A DNA stretch of 64,000 nt from Dongia sedimenti (GTDB lineage: Bacteria > Pseudomonadota > Alphaproteobacteria > Dongiales > Dongiaceae), in NCBI GenBank assembly GCA_030715195.1, contig JAUYVI010000002.1, forward strand, positions 372,001 through 436,000, in the 5' to 3' direction. The notes beneath the pieces were generated by a model, which was not told the DNA's origin, made no database searches, and saw only the letters and a program-made list of their open reading frames with translations. Below are positions 50,445 through 59,527 of the stretch, in pieces. The position numbers and the translations under genes were made by a program. Positions within the stretch are counted from its first letter, which is position 1, and every line of letters starts with the position of its first letter.

Positions 50445-53438
50445 TCAGCCGAGCCGCGTCATCACTTCATCGAGTTTCTCGAGGAAGAAATCGCAATCCT
50501 CCCTCGTGATCACCAGGGGCGGCTTGATCTTCAGCACGTTGTGGTGCGGGCCTTCGGTGCTGAGCAGGACGCCCGCTTCCTTCATCGCTTCGACGATCGC
50601 ATGGAGTTCGCCGGCAGCGGGTTCGAGCGTCTCGCGGTCGCGCACCAGCTCCACGCCGATGAAGAGGCCGAGGCCGCGGATATCGCCGATCAAGGCATGG
50701 CGTTCGGCGAGCGCCTTGAAGCCGTCGCGCAGGTAGGCACCCAGCGCGTCCGCGTTGTGCATCAGGCGCTCGTCGCGGATGATGTCGAGCACGGTCAAGC
50801 CCGCCGCGGCGGAGACCGGATTGCCGCCGAAGGTGTTGAAGTATTCCATGCCGTTGGCGAAGGCGGCCGCGATCTCCGGTCGGCAGGCGACCGCGCCCAT
50901 CGGATGGCCGTTGCCGATCGGCTTGCCCATGGTGACGATGTCGGGGACGACGCCCTGGGTCTCGAAGGCCCAGAAGTCGGAGCCCACGCGGCCGAAACCG
51001 ATCTGCACCTCGTCGGCGATGCACACGCCGCCGGCGGCGCGGATCTCCGCGAAGGCCGCGGCGAGATAGCCCCCCGGCAGCACCAATTGTCCGCCGCAGC
51101 CCAGCGCCGCCTCGACGAAGAAGGCGGCGATGCGCCGGCTGATGCCGTTCATGTCGCGCAGGAGCGTGGTGATCTTTTCGGCATAGCGCGGGCCGGCATC
51201 CGCGTCGCCGTATCGGAAGCGGCCGCGATAGAGGTCCGGCATCTCGGTGACCCAGACATGGCGCCGACGCCCCGCCCCGCCCTTGCCGTCGAACTTGTAG
51301 GGGCTGATGTCGATCAGCGAGGAGAGATTGCCGTGATAGGCATGGTCGAGCACCATGACATCGGTGCCGCCGGTATAGGCCCGGGCGAGGCGCAGCGCGA
51401 GATCGTTGGCCTCGCTGCCGGAGTTCACGAGAAAGACGGTGGAAAGCTCCGACGGCAGCAGCCTTGCCAGGCGCTGCGTGTACTCGATCAGGTTGTCGTG
51501 GAGATAACGCGTGTTGGTGTTGAGCCGCGCAGCCTGGCGCGTGATCGCCTCCACGACGCGCGGGTGGCAATGGCCGACATGGCAGACATTGTTGACCATG
51601 TCGAGATAGCGCCGGCCGTCCGCCGCGATGAGATACGCGCCCTCGCCCGCCACGATCTTCAACGGGCGCTCATAGGAGAGGCTGAGCGCCGGGCTGATCG
51701 TCCGGTCGCGCAGACGCCGCACCGCGTCGGCATCGCGCGCGACGACCGCACCGGTCTCGACGGCCAAGCCGAGGATCCCGTTCGGGCTGGGAAAGAGGCT
51801 CTCCCAGAGATCCCATTGGCTCCGCAACGAGAGGCCGATGATCGCTTCGGCCCGATCGAAGCAGAGCGCCGTCATCAGCTGAATGTGGAGATGCGGCGGC
51901 CAATTGCCGTTCTCATCCGGCACGCCGAGAACAGCGAGTTTGGCGCCCTGCGCCACCGCCGCGCCGACGGCCTTGTCGGCGAGGCTCGCCGGCGCCAGAT
52001 GGCCGTAGAAGGTCCAGAAGCGATGCGCGGCGCCGCTTTCATGTTCGAGCACCAGGATGCCGCCGAAACCGTCGACACTGGTGTCGTTGCCGATCATGGC
52101 GATCCGGCCGGGCAAGGGCGCCAGGACCGGCGTGCCGGCCGGGGCATAGAGATCGATCGCATGATGGATCGCGCGCTCGCCGGTGTCTCGGTAGATCGAC
52201 CGGTCCTCGCCATAGCGGCCGACCGCGACGTTCTTGATATCGGCCAGCGCGGCGTGCAGGCATTCCCGGAAACTCCGGCCGGCGGCCTGGTCGCGGTCGG
52301 CGCCCAGCGGCAACAGGGTCAGGCTCCGGCGATCCAATGAGACCGGCAGGACCGGGCCGAACCTATGGCCGTTCCGCATGATCCAGTGCTCGATCGCGCG
52401 GCGCGCCGCGACCGGCTCATGGCCGGCGGCCCGGCGCAGGCGCGCGATCGCGAGCGGCCGGTTCTGCGCCAGCATCGTCGTCAGCGCCGTCCAGACATCG
52501 TCCTGGCTGATCCGGAGATAGGTGTTCTGCGGCTGCTCGCGGGACTGCCGCGCGGCCATCGCCATGCTGACGGCATAGCGCGTGAGGATGAGGTCGAAGA
52601 GCACGTCCGCCTCGACCGCGCCGATCGGGTTCTCGGCGCAATAGGCCTCGACCAGCGGCAGGATCGCGGCGATCGGGTCCGCCGCGCCGATCGCCACATA
52701 GGCCGCGGCGACCGCGAGCTCGTTCACGCGCCAGGTCTCGACCATGTCGCCGAAGTCGATCAGGCCGGAGACTGCGCCCTCGGCATCGAGCAGTATGTTG
52801 CGGTCGTTGGCGTCGCCGTGGATCACCTGCTTCGGCAGACCGCTCAAGCGGAGTGCGATCTCGACCACGAAGCGATGCAGGATCGATTCGGCCGCGCGAC
52901 GGCGTTCCGGTTCGGCGATCAGCGCCGCGTCGTCGCGCCGCGCGGCGGCATTCGCCAGGTCCCAGGCATAGGGCTGCGTCGCCGCCGGATGATGGAACGC
53001 GGCGAGACTGCGGTCGAGGCGCGCCAGCAGGCGGCCGAGCGACGCCGCGGATCCGGCCCCGCGCCGCGGCGCCTCGACCCAGACGGTGCCGTCCAGCCAG
53101 GTGGTGAGGCGCAGCCGCCGCGCGCGGCCTTCGCCGTCCGGGACGGTGGCCAGCGGCCGGCCATCGCGGCCGAGGAACAGCCGTGGCAGCGGAAGCTCCG
53201 GCGCGTCCTGCTCCAGATGCCGCAGCACGGCCGCTTGAAGCTCGGTCCGGGCGTCGTCCGGCACGGCCGGGTGAAGCTTGAAGAGATAGCGGCTGCCGTC
53301 GGACGCGGTGACCTTGAAGTTGCAGTCATGCTCGCCGGGAAGCGGCTCCAGTCTGCCGTGCAGCGCGAACTGCTCGGCAAGCCAGCGCTCAGCTTCCTGG
53401 AGATTGTCTTTCGCGATCGGTGCGTCGGTCTGCAGCAT
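50445..53438 (-). CDS. Three-part fusion: APH-type kinase, M23/LytM domain, class III aminotransferase
   Basis: A 997-residue protein. Residues 1-330 are an aminoglycoside-phosphotransferase/homoserine-kinase-like kinase with [10 protein letters not shown] (H207, D209) and IDFGD (D228). Residues 390-530 resemble an M23 peptidase, with HHAID (H425, D429) and PHLHIQL (H516, H518), the zinc-ligand set. Residues 590-997 are a class III PLP aminotransferase with [24 protein letters not shown] and PLP-binding K839 (TMGKPIGNG). In animals the kinase and aminotransferase folds correspond to hydroxylysine kinase and phospho-hydroxylysine or phosphoethanolamine phospho-lyase, so one chain could phosphorylate an amino alcohol or hydroxy-amino acid and then eliminate phosphate. 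The M23 part lacks a signal peptide. A TTG or ATG at 53489/53465 is also possible. Confidence 0.88.
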   Translation of the reverse strand: MLQTDAPIAKDNLQEAERWLAEQFALHGRLEPLPGEHDCNFKVTASDGSRYLFKLHPAVPDDARTELQAAVLRHLEQDAPELPLPRLFLGRDGRPLATVPDGEGRARRLRLTTWLDGTVWVEAPRRGAGSAASLGRLLARLDRSLAAFHHPAATQPYAWDLANAAARRDDAALIAEPERRRAAESILHRFVVEIALRLSGLPKQVIHGDANDRNILLDAEGAVSGLIDFGDMVETWRVNELAVAAAYVAIGAADPIAAILPLVEAYCAENPIGAVEADVLFDLILTRYAVSMAMAARQSREQPQNTYLRISQDDVWTALTTMLAQNRPLAIARLRRAAGHEPVAARRAIEHWIMRNGHRFGPVLPVSLDRRSLTLLPLGADRDQAAGRSFRECLHAALADIKNVAVGRYGEDRSIYRDTGERAIHHAIDLYAPAGTPVLAPLPGRIAMIGNDTSVDGFGGILVLEHESGAAHRFWTFYGHLAPASLADKAVGAAVAQGAKLAVLGVPDENGNWPPHLHIQLMTALCFDRAEAIIGLSLRSQWDLWESLFPSPNGILGLAVETGAVVARDADAVRRLRDRTISPALSLSYERPLKIVAGEGAYLIAADGRRYLDMVNNVCHVGHCHPRVVEAITRQAARLNTNTRYLHDNLIEYTQRLARLLPSELSTVFLVNSGSEANDLALRLARAYTGGTDVMVLDHAYHGNLSSLIDISPYKFDGKGGAGRRRHVWVTEMPDLYRGRFRYGDADAGPRYAEKITTLLRDMNGISRRIAAFFVEAALGCGGQLVLPGGYLAAAFAEIRAAGGVCIADEVQIGFGRVGSDFWAFETQGVVPDIVTMGKPIGNGHPMGAVACRPEIAAAFANGMEYFNTFGGNPVSAAAGLTVLDIIRDERLMHNADALGAYLRDGFKALAERHALIGDIRGLGLFIGVELVRDRETLEPAAGELHAIVEAMKEAGVLLSTEGPHHNVLKIKPPLVITREDCDFFLEKLDEVMTRLG

Positions 53439-53663
53439 CTTGGCAACCAGATTACAAGCACGCATGCGCCGGCACAATTCGGGTAACAAAGGGTAACCCG
53501 GAGCGCGCCGGGTTGCCGAAGGTTACCAAAGTCGGCCGCACCGCCCTTCATGCTGCGCCTGCTCAACCCACGTATCCGGTATCGGGCCGCGCGATGGTGC
53601 GCAACCCGGTAGCGCACGAAACCCGTGCACCCTCATTTTGGGGATCAGAAAAGGAAGCTTATC

Positions 53664-53969
53664 ATGAAGATGCGTACCGTCCTGATGGCGCTCGTCGCCA
53701 CCTCCGCCCTCTCCACCGCCGCCTTCGCCGCGACCAACGCGCATGACACCAATCATCCGAGCTCGCGCGAGCAGATGTCCGATCGCTGCTCGGCGCTGGA
53801 GACCCAGTACAACGGCATCATCGAAGGCAAGATGAATGCGCCGAAGGCCGACAAGGCCGAGGGTCTGCATGCGCAGGGCGTCAATGCCTGCGAGAGCAAC
53901 AACAGCGATATCGGCGCGCAGAAGCTGGAGCGGGCCGTGCGCCTGCTCGGCGAGAAGCCGGCGGCCTGA
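53664..53969 (+). CDS. Small periplasmic two-Cys protein, first of a tandem pair
   Basis: A 101-residue protein with a signal peptide (MRTVLMALVATSALSTAAFA) and a mature helical part of about 80 residues containing DRCSALETQYN and a second cysteine in GVNACESNN. No family is recognised. The start is set by AAAGGAAG before the ATG at 53664. The protein at 54209 shares DRCSALETQ, one downstream Cys and an L-x2-LG-x-KP-x-A ending, so they are paralogues. The upstream region has repeated GGTAAC motifs (53482, 53492; GGTTACC at 53521). Confidence 0.75.
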   Translation: MKMRTVLMALVATSALSTAAFAATNAHDTNHPSSREQMSDRCSALETQYNGIIEGKMNAPKADKAEGLHAQGVNACESNNSDIGAQKLERAVRLLGEKPAA

Positions 53970-53990
53970 ACCGCCATTCTCATCTCGTCC

Positions 53991-54034
53991 TGGGATGCGG
54001 GCCGGCCGGCCGTTCGGGCCGACCCGCGATCCCA
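53991..54034 (+). terminator. Hairpin between the tandem paralogues
   Basis: TGGGAT-GCGGGCCGGCC (53991-54007) pairs with GGCCGACCCGC and ATCCCA (54017-54034), with one wobble pair and a one-base bulge, 21 nt after the first paralogue. It probably separates the two genes into independent transcripts. Confidence 0.55.
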
Positions 54035-54208
54035 ACCCGCCGTCACGAATAGAAGAGCAAAGAGTAACGCCGCGTAACAGGTGCGCGCCGCCGTCAACAT
54101 CGGTTGCAATTCGCACGCATCCTGACATCCCGTCGTTACGCCGCTGTGGTTCCCTTGCGCATCCGACCGAGCACGCGGTCGGACTGACAGCAACTTGAGG
54201 AGCACAGA

Positions 54209-54526
54209 ATGCTTACACGCACCAGCATCGTCACCGGATTGGCCGTCCTTCTTCTCTCCACGGCGGCTTTCGCCGATTCCACGCCCGCCACCTCGACCGT
54301 GAAGCCGAAGCCGACCCAGAACACCCAGAAGATGGCCGATCGCTGCTCGGCCCTGGAGACCCAGTTCGACCAGGCGATCACGACCCATGGCAACGCCGCC
54401 AAGGCCGCGGCCGCGAAGCAGCTCCGCACCAAGGGCGGCACGCTCTGCAGCACGAACAAGCAGGCCAGCGGGATCCGGAATCTGCAGCAGGCGCTGAAGG
54501 ACCTGGGCGTGAAGCCCAACGCCTGA
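54209..54526 (+). CDS. Small periplasmic two-Cys protein, second of a tandem pair
   Basis: A 105-residue protein with a signal peptide (IVTGLAVLLLSTAAFA), a Thr/Pro/Lys-rich segment and a helical domain with DRCSALETQFD and a second Cys in GGTLCSTN. It ends LGVKPNA, like the LGEKPAA end of the gene before it. The ribosome site TTGAGGAG is strong. The two conserved cysteines may form a disulphide in the periplasm. Unknown function; related proteins would be needed to name the family. Confidence 0.75.
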   Translation: MLTRTSIVTGLAVLLLSTAAFADSTPATSTVKPKPTQNTQKMADRCSALETQFDQAITTHGNAAKAAAAKQLRTKGGTLCSTNKQASGIRNLQQALKDLGVKPNA

Positions 54527-54593
54527 GCCCCGCGCATGATGGACGTGCCGGGCGCTCCCTCCCCGGTCCGGCACGTCCGCTTCGCCCAGAAGC

Positions 54594-57134
54594 CTAGCGC
54601 CCGGTGCGGAGCGGCTTCAAGAGCTCGAACCAGGCCACCGACCCGGCGCCGATCCCGAGCGCCAGCGCGAATAGGCCCGGACCCGGCGCATCGAACTGGA
54701 ACAGACGCTCCAGCACCGGCACATAGAGAACCAGGCTGAGCGCCGCCGCCGCCGATACGACGACGATGACCAGGGCGCGGTTCGGCCGCAGGAATCCGCG
54801 GAACGGCGCGCTGCCCCAGGCGCGATTGACGAGCACCAGGAAGACGTTCGCCGCGATCAACGCGGTGAAGGCCAGCCCGCGCGCCTCATCCTGGGACATG
54901 CCCTCCCGCAGCGACCAGCCATAGAGCAGCAAGATGGCGATCAGCGCGGTCAAGCCCTGTGCCAAGCCGAAGAGCAGGCTGCGCCGGCTGAGGATCGGTT
55001 CGTCGCGACGGCGCGGCGGACGCCGCATCGCATCGCGCTCGGCCGGCTCCGCCTCCAGCACGATCGAGCAGATCGGGTCGATCAGCATCTCCAGGAACAC
55101 CACATGGGCCGGGAACAGCAGCAGCGGCCAGCCGAAGGCCAGCGGCAGCAGCGCCAGGCCCGCAATCGGCACGTGGACCGCGACGATGAAGACCATCGCC
55201 TTGCGGAGATTGTCGAAGATCCGCCGGCCTTGCGCGACCGCCGCGACCAAGGCCGCGAAATTGTCGTCGAGCAAGACCACCGATGCGGCCTCGCGCGCGA
55301 CATCGGAGCCGCGGCCGCCCATGGCGACGCCGATATGCGCGGCTTTGAGCGCCGGCGCGTCATTGACCCCGTCGCCGGTCATGGCGACCACGTCGCCGCG
55401 CGCCTTGAAGGCCTGAACCAGGCGCAGCTTCTGCTCCGGCACGATGCGGGCGAAGATCCGCGTCCCGGCAATCCGCTGCGCCAGCGCGGCGTCGTCGAGC
55501 TTGGCCAGTTCCGGTCCGGCAAGGACATTGTCCGGCCGCTCCAGGCCGGCCTGCCGACCGATCGCGGTGGCCGTCGCCGCGTAGTCGCCGGTGATCATGG
55601 CGACGCCGATGCCGGCCTGGCGGCATTCGGCGATCGCCGCCGCAGCTTCGGGCCGCAGCGGATCGGCCAAGCCGACCAAACCGACGAAAGTGAAGTCGAG
55701 ATCGTGCTGCAGGCTCGGCAGCGTCTCCTGCATGGTGTGGCCGCGCGCGACCGCGATCACGCGGAGGCCGCGGCCCGCCATGGTTCGAACCGCCTCGTCG
55801 ATCGTCAAGCGCTCCGCTTCGGGCAGGTGGCAGAGATCGACGATCGCTTCCGGCGCACCCTTGGCGGCGAGGACATAGCCGTCATCGGGGTCCACCGGGT
55901 CGGCGTCCCAGACCCGGGTCATCGCGAGGAAGCCCGGCTGCAGCTCGTATTCCCGCACCATCGACCACGCCGGGTGGAGATGCTCGGTGCCGGCGAGCGT
56001 GCCTTGCCCCAGGCGCTGCATGGCAAGCTCCATCGGGTCGAAGGGACGGCGCTTGCTGGCCAGGATGGCGAACTCCGCCACGGCATGGAACGGCTCCGGC
56101 AGTTCGGTGTCCTGCGCCGCGACGTCGTGAAACCCACCGTCGGCGTAGAGACAGGCGATGGTCATCCGGTTCTCGGTCAGCGTGCCGGTCTTGTCGACAC
56201 AGAGAATGGATGCGGCACCCAGACTCTCGATCGCCGCCGACCGGCGGGTCAGCACCTTCTGCCGCGACAGGCGCAGCGCGCCCAGCGCCAGAAAGACGGT
56301 GAGCACCATCGGAAACTCTTCCGGCAGCATCGACATCGCGACGGTGAGGCCGGCCAGGATCCCTTCCAGCCAGCCGCCGCGCAGGATTCCATAGAGGAGA
56401 AAGACCAGGAGGCTGACGCCGATGCCGAACACGGCGAAGCGCTGCACCAGACGCGCGGTCGCCTTCTGGATCAAGGTCGGTTCCGGTTCCAGCGTCGCCA
56501 GCCGCGCGCCGATCTTGCCGATCTCCGATCCCGCGCCGGTGGCATGGATTTCGGCCAGGCCCTCGCCCTTCACGACCAGCGTGCCGGAATAGACGAAGGG
56601 CAGATCGTCGCCGCCCGGCGGCATGGCTTCGGCGCCGGGCGCGCCGGCTTGCTTGCGGACCGGCACGGATTCGCCGGTCAACAGGGATTCGTCGATCTGC
56701 AGGTCGCGGCAGGCGATCAAGCGTCCGTCGGCGGGCACGCGGTCGCCCTCGACGAGAATGACGAGGTCGCCCGGTACGACATCGCGGCCGGCAATCCGCT
56801 GCTCGCGTCCGTCGCGGATCACCAGGGCGCGCGGGCTCGACAGGTCGCGCAGCGATTCCAGCACGCGCTCGGTGCGCCATTCCTGTCCGGCGACCAGGCC
56901 GAGATTGATGATGGCGAAACCGCCGAGCAGCAGGCCTTCGCCGAGATCGCCCAGCAGCAGATAGAGCCCGGCCGCGACGACCAGCATCAGGAACATCGGC
57001 TCGCGCAGCACTTCCACGACCAGCCGTGCCAGGTTGCGATGGTCGGGGTCGGCGAGCGCGTTGGGGCCGAAGCGGCGCAGCCGCGCCGCGGCCTCGGCGG
57101 CGGTCAGACCCGTGCGGGTGTCCTCGATCGCCAT
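54594..57134 (-). CDS. Cation-translocating P-type ATPase (type II-like)
   Basis: An 846-residue ion pump. The actuator domain carries TGES at 153-156, helix M4 has PEEFP at 271-275, phosphorylated D314 lies in CVDKTGTLT, and the hinge is MTGDGVNDAPALKAAHIGVAMG. About ten membrane helices are present. PEEFP in place of the PEGLP of Ca2+ pumps, together with the absence of a metal-binding N-terminal domain, makes the ion uncertain (Ca2+, Mn2+ or Mg2+ are possible). The ATG at 57134 overlaps the SDR stop by 1 nt (TGATG). The open frame runs on to 58061, but that part is a shadow of the SDR. Confidence 0.9.
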   Translation of the reverse strand: MAIEDTRTGLTAAEAAARLRRFGPNALADPDHRNLARLVVEVLREPMFLMLVVAAGLYLLLGDLGEGLLLGGFAIINLGLVAGQEWRTERVLESLRDLSSPRALVIRDGREQRIAGRDVVPGDLVILVEGDRVPADGRLIACRDLQIDESLLTGESVPVRKQAGAPGAEAMPPGGDDLPFVYSGTLVVKGEGLAEIHATGAGSEIGKIGARLATLEPEPTLIQKATARLVQRFAVFGIGVSLLVFLLYGILRGGWLEGILAGLTVAMSMLPEEFPMVLTVFLALGALRLSRQKVLTRRSAAIESLGAASILCVDKTGTLTENRMTIACLYADGGFHDVAAQDTELPEPFHAVAEFAILASKRRPFDPMELAMQRLGQGTLAGTEHLHPAWSMVREYELQPGFLAMTRVWDADPVDPDDGYVLAAKGAPEAIVDLCHLPEAERLTIDEAVRTMAGRGLRVIAVARGHTMQETLPSLQHDLDFTFVGLVGLADPLRPEAAAAIAECRQAGIGVAMITGDYAATATAIGRQAGLERPDNVLAGPELAKLDDAALAQRIAGTRIFARIVPEQKLRLVQAFKARGDVVAMTGDGVNDAPALKAAHIGVAMGGRGSDVAREAASVVLLDDNFAALVAAVAQGRRIFDNLRKAMVFIVAVHVPIAGLALLPLAFGWPLLLFPAHVVFLEMLIDPICSIVLEAEPAERDAMRRPPRRRDEPILSRRSLLFGLAQGLTALIAILLLYGWSLREGMSQDEARGLAFTALIAANVFLVLVNRAWGSAPFRGFLRPNRALVIVVVSAAAALSLVLYVPVLERLFQFDAPGPGLFALALGIGAGSVAWFELLKPLRTGR

Positions 57135-57895
57135 CAATCCTTCTTCGGCAGGCGTGCCAGCAAGGGATCGATCAGCGCCGGCGAGAGAATGCCGATGAAC
57201 CAGGCGAGGCAGGCCATCGGCCAGGGGAAGGCGATGCGCGGCCGGTTCCGCTCCAGGCCGCGGCGGACGATCCGGGCGGCGCGATCGGCCTCCATCAGGA
57301 ACGGCATCGGAAACTTGTTGGAGGCGGTCATCTGGCTCTTGATGAAGCCGGGCATGATGACGCTGACGCCGACGCCCTTCGACGAGAGATTGCCGCGCAG
57401 CGATTCGCCCCAGACCCGGACCGCCGCCTTGGAAGCGCCATAGGCTGGCGCGCCCGGCAATCCGCGATAGGCCGCGAGCGAGGCCATGAGGCCGATCTGG
57501 CCACGCCGCCGCGACCGCATGCCCGGCAGCGCCGGAAAGACGGTGTTCAGCACGCCGTCCAGATTGGTCTCGAAGATCAATCGGGTCTTCTCGTATTTCT
57601 CCATGCCCTTGAGCGTGCCGCCCGAGACCCCGGCATTGGCGATCACCAGGTCCAGCGGCGCCTTCTGGTCCGCCGCGGTGATCCATTCCTCCATCTGCGC
57701 GCGGTTGACGACATCGACGGCGGTCGCCTCGACCGTCGCCCCGCGCTTGCGGCACGCTTCCGACACGCCGGCCAGGCGCTCGATCGAGCGGCCGCCGAGG
57801 AACAAGGTGACACCCGGCGCGGCGAACTCCTCCGCCAACGCGGCGCCGATGCCGGAACTCGCGCCGGTGATCAGGATCGATTGGAATTGCTTCAC
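57134..57895 (-). CDS. SDR family oxidoreductase
   Basis: A 253-residue short-chain dehydrogenase with TGASSGIGAALAEEF (11-25), NAGVSGG, the YGASKAAV active-site block and a C-terminal hydrophobic stretch (WPMACLAWFIGILSPALIDPLL) that looks membrane-associated. It resembles the DltE/YqjQ-type membrane-linked SDRs. Its stop overlaps the start of the P-type ATPase by 1 nt, so the two are translated together, an unusual pairing with no obvious biochemical link. Confidence 0.87.
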   Translation of the reverse strand: MKQFQSILITGASSGIGAALAEEFAAPGVTLFLGGRSIERLAGVSEACRKRGATVEATAVDVVNRAQMEEWITAADQKAPLDLVIANAGVSGGTLKGMEKYEKTRLIFETNLDGVLNTVFPALPGMRSRRRGQIGLMASLAAYRGLPGAPAYGASKAAVRVWGESLRGNLSSKGVGVSVIMPGFIKSQMTASNKFPMPFLMEADRAARIVRRGLERNRPRIAFPWPMACLAWFIGILSPALIDPLLARLPKKD

Positions 57896-57966
57896 GGGAG
57901 CCCTCGCTTGCCTTAAACAGCCGCATTGGCGAAGATAGCCGCTGCACGGGTAAGGGGGAACGTCGT

Positions 57967-58854
57967 TTGTCGATCGCCAGCATGACCGGCTTCGCCCGCG
58001 CCGAGGGCGCGGTGGGCGATTTCGGCTGGACCTGGGAATTGAAGAGCGTCAATGGCCGCAATCTCGACGTGCGCTGCCGCTTTCCCTCCGGCTATGAACA
58101 TCTCGATGCCTTCATCCGCAGCCGGACCGCGGAGACGGTGAAGCGCGGCAATCTCGCCGTGACCCTGAGCGTGGACGATGCCGCCTCGCAAGGGCGCCTC
58201 ACCGTCAATCGCGTGGCGCTGCAGCAAATCCTCGACGTGATCGCGGAGTTCGGCGGCAGGATCTCCGCCGAGCCGCCGCGGCTGGACGGGATTCTCGCTC
58301 TGAAGGGCGTGCTCGACGTGGAACTGCCGCAGATCGACGAAGCGGAAGCGGCGAAGCGCACGGAGGCGCTGCAGCGCGGCTTCGGCCAGGCGATCGACGG
58401 CCTGTCCGAGATGCGCAAGGTCGAGGGCAAGCGGCTGGCCGACCTGATCGGAGCACACCTCGATGAAATCGAGCGCCTGTGCCAGGCGGCGGCGACGAGC
58501 GCCGGCGCCCAGCCGCTGGCGATCCGGCAGAAGGTCGAAAAGCAGTTCGCCGAATTGCTGCAGGGCCTCGCCCCCCTCAGCGAGGATCGGCTGGCGCAGG
58601 AGGCCGCGATGCTGGCCGGCAAGGCCGATGTCCGCGAGGAGCTGGACCGGCTGACCGCCCATATCGCGGCGGCGCGCGACCTGATGGCCAAGGGGGGCGC
58701 GGTCGGCCGCAAGCTCGACTTCCTCTGCCAGGAGTTCAACCGCGAGGCCAACACGCTCTGCTCCAAGAGCGCGGATATCGGCCTCACCAGTATCGGCATC
58801 GCGCTCAAGGCGGCGATCGAGCAGCTGCGCGAGCAGATCCAGAACATCGAGTGA
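57967..58854 (+). CDS. yicC: YicC/YloC-family endoribonuclease
   Basis: Endoribonuclease family linked to mRNA and small-RNA decay. The 295-residue protein opens SIASMTGFARAEG, as in YicC, then KSVNGRNLDVRCRFPSGYEHLD. The C-terminal DUF1732 block reads GRKLDFLCQEFNREANTLCSKS. A TTG start at 57967 has AAGGGGG at good spacing; an ATG at 57982 would drop the conserved opening. gmk follows after 10 nt, the usual yicC-gmk arrangement. Confidence 0.93.
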   Translation: MSIASMTGFARAEGAVGDFGWTWELKSVNGRNLDVRCRFPSGYEHLDAFIRSRTAETVKRGNLAVTLSVDDAASQGRLTVNRVALQQILDVIAEFGGRISAEPPRLDGILALKGVLDVELPQIDEAEAAKRTEALQRGFGQAIDGLSEMRKVEGKRLADLIGAHLDEIERLCQAAATSAGAQPLAIRQKVEKQFAELLQGLAPLSEDRLAQEAAMLAGKADVREELDRLTAHIAAARDLMAKGGAVGRKLDFLCQEFNREANTLCSKSADIGLTSIGIALKAAIEQLREQIQNIE

Positions 58855-58864
58855 CGGGGAATCT

Positions 58865-59524
58865 ATGACTGCGTCCGCCGGATCGTCCGGTTTCATCGAG
58901 GTCAAGCGCCGCGGGCTGATGCTGGTCCTGTCCTCGCCTTCGGGTGCCGGGAAGACCACGATCTCGCGCAAGCTGCTGGGGCTGGAGCCGAACCTGACCA
59001 TGTCGGTCTCGGCGACGACGCGGCCGAAGCGCCCGGGCGAGACCGCCGGCACCGACTATCACTTCGTCGATCCGACCGAGTTCGGGCTGATGATCAACCG
59101 CAATGAGTTCCTGGAGCACGCCAAGGTCTTCGACAATTACTACGGCACGCCCAAGGCGCCGGTGTTCGAGGCGCTGCGCGGCGGTCGCGACGTGCTGTTC
59201 GACATCGACTGGCAGGGCACCCAGCAGGTCGCGCAGAACGCGCGCGACGACCTGGTCAGCGTGTTCATCCTGCCGCCCTCGACCCGCGAGCTGGAGCAGC
59301 GGCTGAAATCCCGCGCCCAGGACAGCGCCGAGGTGGTCGCCGGCCGCATGGCCAAGGCCGCCGACGAGATGAGCCATTGGGCGGAATACGACTACATCGT
59401 GGTCAACCACAACATCGAGGAAAGCGTCACCCAGGTGCGCGCGATCCTCACCGCGGAACGGTTGAAGCGCCAGCGCCAGGTCGGGTTGCCGGAGTTCGTA
59501 AAGGGTTTGCGCGAGGGCCAGTGA
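58865..59524 (+). CDS. gmk: Guanylate kinase
   Basis: Phosphorylates GMP to GDP. The 219-residue protein has the P-loop SSPSGAGKTTIS near residue 24, the GMP-binding SVSATTRPKRPGE and DYHFVD blocks, and the IDWQGTQQV motif. Length is normal, with a short N-terminal extension of about 15 residues. It is co-transcribed with yicC and ends 3 nt before the convergent DUF2125 gene. Confidence 0.96.
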   Translation: MTASAGSSGFIEVKRRGLMLVLSSPSGAGKTTISRKLLGLEPNLTMSVSATTRPKRPGETAGTDYHFVDPTEFGLMINRNEFLEHAKVFDNYYGTPKAPVFEALRGGRDVLFDIDWQGTQQVAQNARDDLVSVFILPPSTRELEQRLKSRAQDSAEVVAGRMAKAADEMSHWAEYDYIVVNHNIEESVTQVRAILTAERLKRQRQVGLPEFVKGLREGQ

Positions 59525-59527
59525 GCG

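Noticed and set aside
57135-58061. N-terminal extension of the P-type ATPase frame
   Set aside because: It is a shadow of the SDR gene. The ATPase begins at MAIEDTRTG with TGATG coupling.
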